DNA of 64,000 bases from Haliclona indistincta. Lineage: Eukaryota > Porifera > Demospongiae > Haplosclerida > Chalinidae. The notes below the pieces were generated by a model. It was not told where the DNA came from. It saw nothing but the letters and a program-made list of their open reading frames with translations, and searched no databases. This document shows, one piece after another, positions 23,401 to 29,400 of the stretch; position 1 is the stretch's first letter, and each line of letters starts with the position of its first letter. The stretch lies in contig OZ024790.1 in the NCBI GenBank assembly GCA_964017065.1, positions 5,628,737 through 5,692,736 of the forward strand, given 5' to 3'. Made by a program: the position numbers and the translations under genes.

Positions 23401-26400
23401 TAGTTTTTCGTCCCTTTAGTCCACCAGGATGGTTTTTTGAGGTGTCTTCGTGGTAGAGCAGGTACGGTCTCTCACCAGGCTTTTCTACCACCTCAACTTG
23501 GCAGGGTGAGTGTCAGAGTTGTCGATGTTCTCGCCCACTTCGAAGCGCAAAATATAGGCCATTATAGAAGACTACTGTGTCCAGTAACATCTGAGGTGTT
23601 TTGCCTCCTAGTAGACCTTCCGTCCATAGCAACTCTTCCTCAGTAACATCAAAGAGTTTAAAACAGTATTTGGTGTCATCTTGAGTTTTCTTTGGCACAG
23701 CACTTATCCTTGCATCGTCGACTTCCCTGTCAGTTTTTGGTAGCGCGTACCGGTACCCACTTGTTGTAGCAATAGCCTTTGCAGCAGTGTAGAGGGAGGA
23801 GCTCGTAAGGGGCCCTGGGACCGGGAGTGGGCTGGGTGTAAAAGGAGGAGCAGAGGCGGAGCTAGTACTCGGTAGTAAAAATGGAGCAGAGGAGGCAGTT
23901 GACATCAGTGGTGGTCCAGAAGGGCAGTAGCCGCTGCTAATGAAGCAGGTTGGTGTGTACATGTCTTCAAAAGTTTCTAGTGCCTCTACCAACTGAGCGT
24001 CGCTAATGTAGTCGTCCATTATAGCAGACCGTAGACAAGTGACTTGTTGCTAGCTAGTTTGATTTTCGACTGGCTTGCGTCGTTTCTGTTCGCTGTTGCT
24101 ATAGTCTAAACCAGTTGGACAGTGCATCCAATCAGATCTACGCGATTTAGAAGCCCTCGCGCCGTTGCCATAGCATCCTCGCTACGCTCGGACGCTATAT
24201 AGCAACGGCTCTCGGGCTTCTAAATCGTGTAGATCCTCGGATGCACTGTCTAACTATTATTTAGAGTATAGTATAGTGATATTGACCGACTAGCTACTAG
24301 GGTCTACTTCACGTAGAACCGAGGTGTTCTTCATAGACACCAGGCGTTTCATTGGTTGATTCAAGCAGGAGAGTATATTTTACTTACATACTTAGCATTG
24401 TGTATAATACAAGCAATGGAAACAACAAGTGATGAATACTAGTGATAGTCTACGAGTTGACACAGTCTAGCTATATAGACTATCACTATCTGAAGTGACG
24501 GTCTTCGAGTGTCTTCCTTGGAATTCCAGTCGGTCTGGCTTGCTCGACTTGCAGGTCCGCAGCACGACGGATAGCCAAACGGGAGCATTTCCCAGGGCGT
24601 TGCCGATAGAGGTTGGGTCGAGGGCGGAGTACTCCGAGTAGCTAGGAGCGGTTTCTTCTCGTGGTGGTAGCAGTAGCGGAGTCTACCGAAGGCGTAAGAG
24701 TAGCGGTGTAGAGTAAAGTTGCAGAATTACTCTCGTACTCATTAATGGTTGTCAGTAACAGTTCGTCGATGTCGCTGTCGTACGCCCAGTCGAGGAGCTG
24801 GTCGCTTATGCCATGCACGAACAACTCGGAGAACTTGAGAGCGCGTTTCTTTTGCTTACGGCTTAGATACCAGTTACTCATGGCTATACTCTAAATAAGT
24901 TAGACGCCGAGGCCATGGGATCTACGCGGTATAGAAACCCTTGAGTTGCCATAGAACCCTCGCGCTACGCGCTCGGGTTCTATATGGCTTCCTCTCGGGT
25001 TTCTATACCGCGTAGATCCCATGGCCTCGGCGTCTAACTTATATTTAAGCCCAAAATTACTACAGCAAAAGAGTGCATCTGTTTTTGAAGAGCTCAAAAT
25101 TACTAAAGAGGAATCAGAGTATCTAGTTCAGTCAACTTGTCTGCAGTCACAGTCAAAAACGTGGTTTGAACATAGGAAGGGACGGTTGACAGCTTCTCGT
25201 TTTCGTGCCATTTGTCACACTTCTGTTATTAAGCCAGCTGAGCTAAGCAAATTTTCCAGCAAGCTCCTCCTCCAAAAGGTGCTGGAGCTTAAAGAGTGAA
25301 ACAAAGGCGAAACAGCAGTACAAAGTTATGATGAAAGCAGTGCATTCTTTATTTCAAGTGAAAGACACTGGTTTGCATGTGAACACAATTTCCTTTTCTA
25401 GGTGCCTCTCCAGATTATCTTACGTGGCACTAGCAGTACTGAGCCACATCCAAATGAAAAAGATGGCATCTTCTGTTATTGCAGGAAAGGAGAAGAAGGA
25501 CACAATGGTACTTTGTGGTTCGCCTAGTTGCATCTATGGGTGGTTTCATTATCCATGTGTCAATCTATTATCTGAACCAAAAGGCGCATGGTTTTGTCCA
25601 GATTGCAGCCATGCTTAGACAGTCATTATAATCATTACCATAATTATTTTTTCGTGAATTGTATGTAAAATTTATTCTTGATTGAAAACAGATAATGAAT
25701 GAAATTAAGCCTGTTTCAAACAATGCATGCAGAAAGATTAGTAAGAGCTGCACATACTCTCACTATCTTATCAATGTTTGCAACATTCTTGTCTCCTTAA
25801 AATACTTATGGAAAGAGGACCCTTTAAAATTAGATATTTATTTTTGAGCAAACCGAAAACTCTTTCCACATGAATTCGTACCCTTGACAACTGTTTTGAC
25901 ATTTCCACTTCTCGTTGACTGAGTTGCTGTTTGCCACGGGTGAAAGAAGGGATTTTCAAGTTTACGCCAAATACTGCAAGATCTTCAGCTATTGTGAACC
26001 CTCGGTCAGCCAAGATTGTGTCATCTCTTTCAAAAAGCCTGATGACTGTGTCAAATTTTGTCTGAAACCCGACCACCCCAGCACCGAGACAAGAAACTTA
26101 TTGTCCCAAATGGTGTCACACCAATCAAGAATTTCATGGTATTATGGTTTTTTAGAATATGTCTGGGCTCTTGCAGTAAAGTTTGTCGGAGTTTCGATGA
26201 GGGTTTCGGAGCAGTCTATGATGCACCTGCATCTTGGATACATTTCCTTAAAAGCTGTTGGTAAATTTTGCCTATTGTTCTGGCCAAGCAATCTGAAATG
26301 ACAAGTTTATGTACATAAGATTGATCCACTTCTTTACTATTCGAGTAACAACTGATAAGCAAACATTGAAACGAACAGATAAATCCTCGTACAGAAGGCC

Positions 26401-29400
26401 TAGTCATAGCCTAATCGTGTGTTTCCTCATCCAATTCGTTCTGTTGTTGTTGTTCATCTCTCATCTCCTCATCCTCCTTACTAATTTGCAGTTCAGCAAT
26501 GGGCCGATCATCCCTTTCTTCCTCATCTAATTCATTCTGTTGCAGTTCATCAGTTGTCTCATCAAGTTGTCATTTATGTCTCGTCATCCCACTCTTCCAC
26601 TTCATTCTGTTGCTGTTTATCAGTTGTCCTGTCCTGTTGATGTTCATCAAGTTGTTGTTTATCTCTTGTTTTGTCCTCCTTATCCAGTTGCCATTCATCT
26701 CTTCGATTACTCATCTCTTCCCCTACTTCAGCCTGTTGCCCATCTCTTATTTCCTGAACTAGATTATGTTCACAAGTAATTGTCTCATACTCTCTGTCCA
26801 CTTCCATTTCAAGCTCCTCAATTGTCTCAGTCTGCTGATCATTTCATTTCATTGCTGCTGCTGCTGCTGCCTCTCTAACTCCTGTTCTCTCTGCCATTAG
26901 TCTAATCCTTTCATCCTCTTCCGCCACCATTTCAATTCGAATTCTCTCTCCTTCAGCACTAAGATACTCCTGCTCCATTATCATTGATAGTTCAACTTCA
27001 GCTCTGTACTGTGCTTGTTCTTCAAATTGCAAGGACTAAGCACGCGTTGATCCTATAAACTCATGCCTGGCTAGGCTGTCCAACGATAGGCGTGTCTAAC
27101 GTCATGATACATCACATCCTTCTAGTTAGTAGTCAATAATTGCAAAACCAAGTATTATATCTTGCAGTTTATATTATGCCGTACATAATTATTTATCAGC
27201 ACATGCATGCAAAGCATACGAGCCCGCCTACACTTGTTTGTAGACCTATACATGTACGGCGGCAATAATTATAATGCAAGTGCAGAATGGTGATCCTACA
27301 CAAGCTTACTGTTCTTTGACGACTCCAGACTCTAATACGTGTTCTCCATTGATCCGTATGGCTATACTCTAACTAGTGCTTGGTCACGTGTGTTAGCTAC
27401 GGCTTGGTCACATGCATATTGCACAATCACAATAATGGCGTCTAATATTTAGCTGATAATGAATCACAATCGAGGAACAACAGGATTTATATCGCCGTTT
27501 CGCTAAAAACAAAGTTCAACAGGCACCTGCCAGGAGAATTTCACGACTGTTCGTGGTGTTTTGAACTTTTGATCTCGGCACTGCTCGCGTAAAGGCACTA
27601 GGTGCACTGAAGAAAGAACGAATAAATATGACGAAACTCAATTTTCCCCGTTTCCAAGTTCGTCACAATTTCGAGCAATCTCATTATTCCTGTACAGATG
27701 AGACAACGCCATAGAGCAGATCTAAGTGTCTTTGGACGAATAAAATTCACCCCCAGGCAAAATATCAGCATTTGAACGCTAATACATAATACATTGTATT
27801 ACAGCCACCATCTTGTTTTCCGTTGATCTCTATGGAGGTACTACCGTGCCTCCCTAATAAACGGCTTTTGATCATACATATAGACACAGTAAAACAGGTG
27901 TATACGTGCCCAGGGTTATAATTTTACAATAATTGTACCTGGTAAATGTCATCTTCTCTATCAAACGCAAATGAAAATGAGAGCACATATCGTCTGTGGT
28001 GCTCAGGGCTGCGATAGTAGAATACGTTTCCAGATGGAAGACGACACCTGATAAGAATTAACCAAGGTGTCAATAATGATTTAAACAATTTTGTAAAATT
28101 ATGCCTTAGTGGGTGCAGCTACAAGGCATACACATGTACGTAGGTTAGTTAACTTGTCAATCAGTGCATTCATTACATCATGGTGCACACCCATAAGTTG
28201 AGCTCTGAAACTAACAATGCAAGTACATGTACAATGAAAATATCATACAGAATGTTGAAGCACCTTTGAAGCAGTCACTTTTATAGTCTTGGTAATACTA
28301 CATTCATACTTAATTCATACTAAATTATTCATACTTATGCAGCTACCCATTCTTTTTCCTACAATACTTTTAGTTATGGAGTTCTTGTGTGTGTTGCACA
28401 GTCACCTAGTGGTAGCTCACCCCTTATTATTCCAAGTTTGAGTGCTGTTGCATAAACAGCATTAGCGAGATGGATGATGCCTGCTGGCGAGCGTTAGGTA
28501 CACTATGTGCGACAGCGGCAAGACAGACAATAAAAAATACTAGACACACTTGCCTTCTTGTGCTACACATGTATTAATTTTGCATCCGAAATAAATTGAA
28601 TATTATGTCTAATGGACTCAATCCAGCTAGCAACAACAGCCTGCGTGTACCTAAAAATAGAGACCTTTGGAGACCTTTAGATTCACGTTACGTGTAACGT
28701 GTAACCTGTAACTCGTGTTTGGCGTTACAAGTAAAATTCTCTAGGCGATTTAGATTTTACAGACGCCTCAAAATACTTCTGGTTAGACAGCTACGCAGGA
28801 AGACGAGGAGCGATCAGAATCTAGGTTTTGCACCAAGACATGGCTTTTATACGCTAAAATCAACTGCATGAACAAGTTAGTCGTCCCAGATGAGCATCCA
28901 GCAGTGCAAGCGACAAGTGAATCTACGGTTGCTCGTGTTCAGACGAGTGCTGCAGATGACAGACAGCGCATATCTGGATTTTAAACAGTCCAACATGTAG
29001 AGCAGGCACCCAGGTACATGCTTAGCTGTAACAAACGTGGAGCTGACATCATCTCGAGCAACAGGATCTACAGGGAAACGGCCTACCTGTAGACGCGGTG
29101 CTACATGTTCAGAACGGGGAAATTGTACTCGAACGTGTGGCGATGCTCACGTGATCATCTACACGTTACAAGTTACACGTATGACGGAAAACGTGTAAAT
29201 CTAAATGTCTCTAATGTCCTCATTAGCCGCTATGATGGTGAGCGTGCCACAAAATTTGTATGACGACTATTGGGCATAGCCGGTTGACGATCAATATCCA
29301 TGAATAAATGGTGAATATAATTATTTGCTTCCTGTTTACGCTGAAGCGCCACCAATAGGTGACTAAAATTTTCTCAGAAAGCCTACGTACTGTTCTTTTG

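Larger units (their letters stand above)
22976..24120 (-). mobile_element. Crypton-like insertion into the YqaJ gene
   Basis: This segment breaks the YqaJ protein between its spacer and nuclease parts. It carries a tyrosine-recombinase-like gene (minus strand) and has a four-copy CATAATGTAATCCCGCCAC(C) repeat at its left end (22976-23058). A deletion derivative with the same ends is at 11675-11850, which supports these borders. No terminal inverted repeats are seen, as expected for Cryptons. The sequence to 25028 with two hairpins may belong to this insertion or be a separate one. Confidence 0.55.
22000..25617 (+). pseudogene. SWIM - YqaJ nuclease - PHD finger protein of the transposon
   Basis: The start MSEYF is at 22000, with frameshifts nearby, followed by [22 protein letters not shown] zinc finger is split by an intron (about 22396-22458): AHCMCKAG then [16 protein letters not shown], CxC...CxH. 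A further exon starts near 22640. Next come [20 protein letters not shown] and a spacer to about 22935. After the Crypton insertion the YqaJ exonuclease region resumes at about 25030: [30 protein letters not shown], then [10 protein letters not shown] near 25405. A PHD finger ends the protein ([26 protein letters not shown]). Several frameshifts and the insertion make it non-functional. Confidence 0.75.
21896..27122. mobile_element. Two-gene IS5/ISL2EU-like DNA transposon, decayed
   Basis: A plus-strand SWIM-YqaJ-PHD gene (22000-25617) and a minus-strand DDE transposase gene (25771-27032) converge with about 150 bp between their ends. Outside both, GAAGTATGTGACGT...TTAGACACGCCCATCGTTGGACA at 21896-21944 is mirrored by TGTCCAACGATAGGCGTGTC followed by TAACGTCATGATACATCACATCCTTC at 27078-27122. 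That gives inverted subterminal repeats of about 45 bp. From memory, ISL2EU elements pair an IS5-like transposase with a YqaJ nuclease, which fits. Exact ends and target duplication were not found. The element sits in CCP6 intron 5 and was later invaded by a Crypton-like element. Confidence 0.65.

Noticed and set aside
26310..26780. Plus-strand frames rich in Leu/Phe/Ser looking like membrane proteins
   Set aside because: They are antisense shadows of the Glu/Gln-rich coiled-coil part of the minus-strand transposase.
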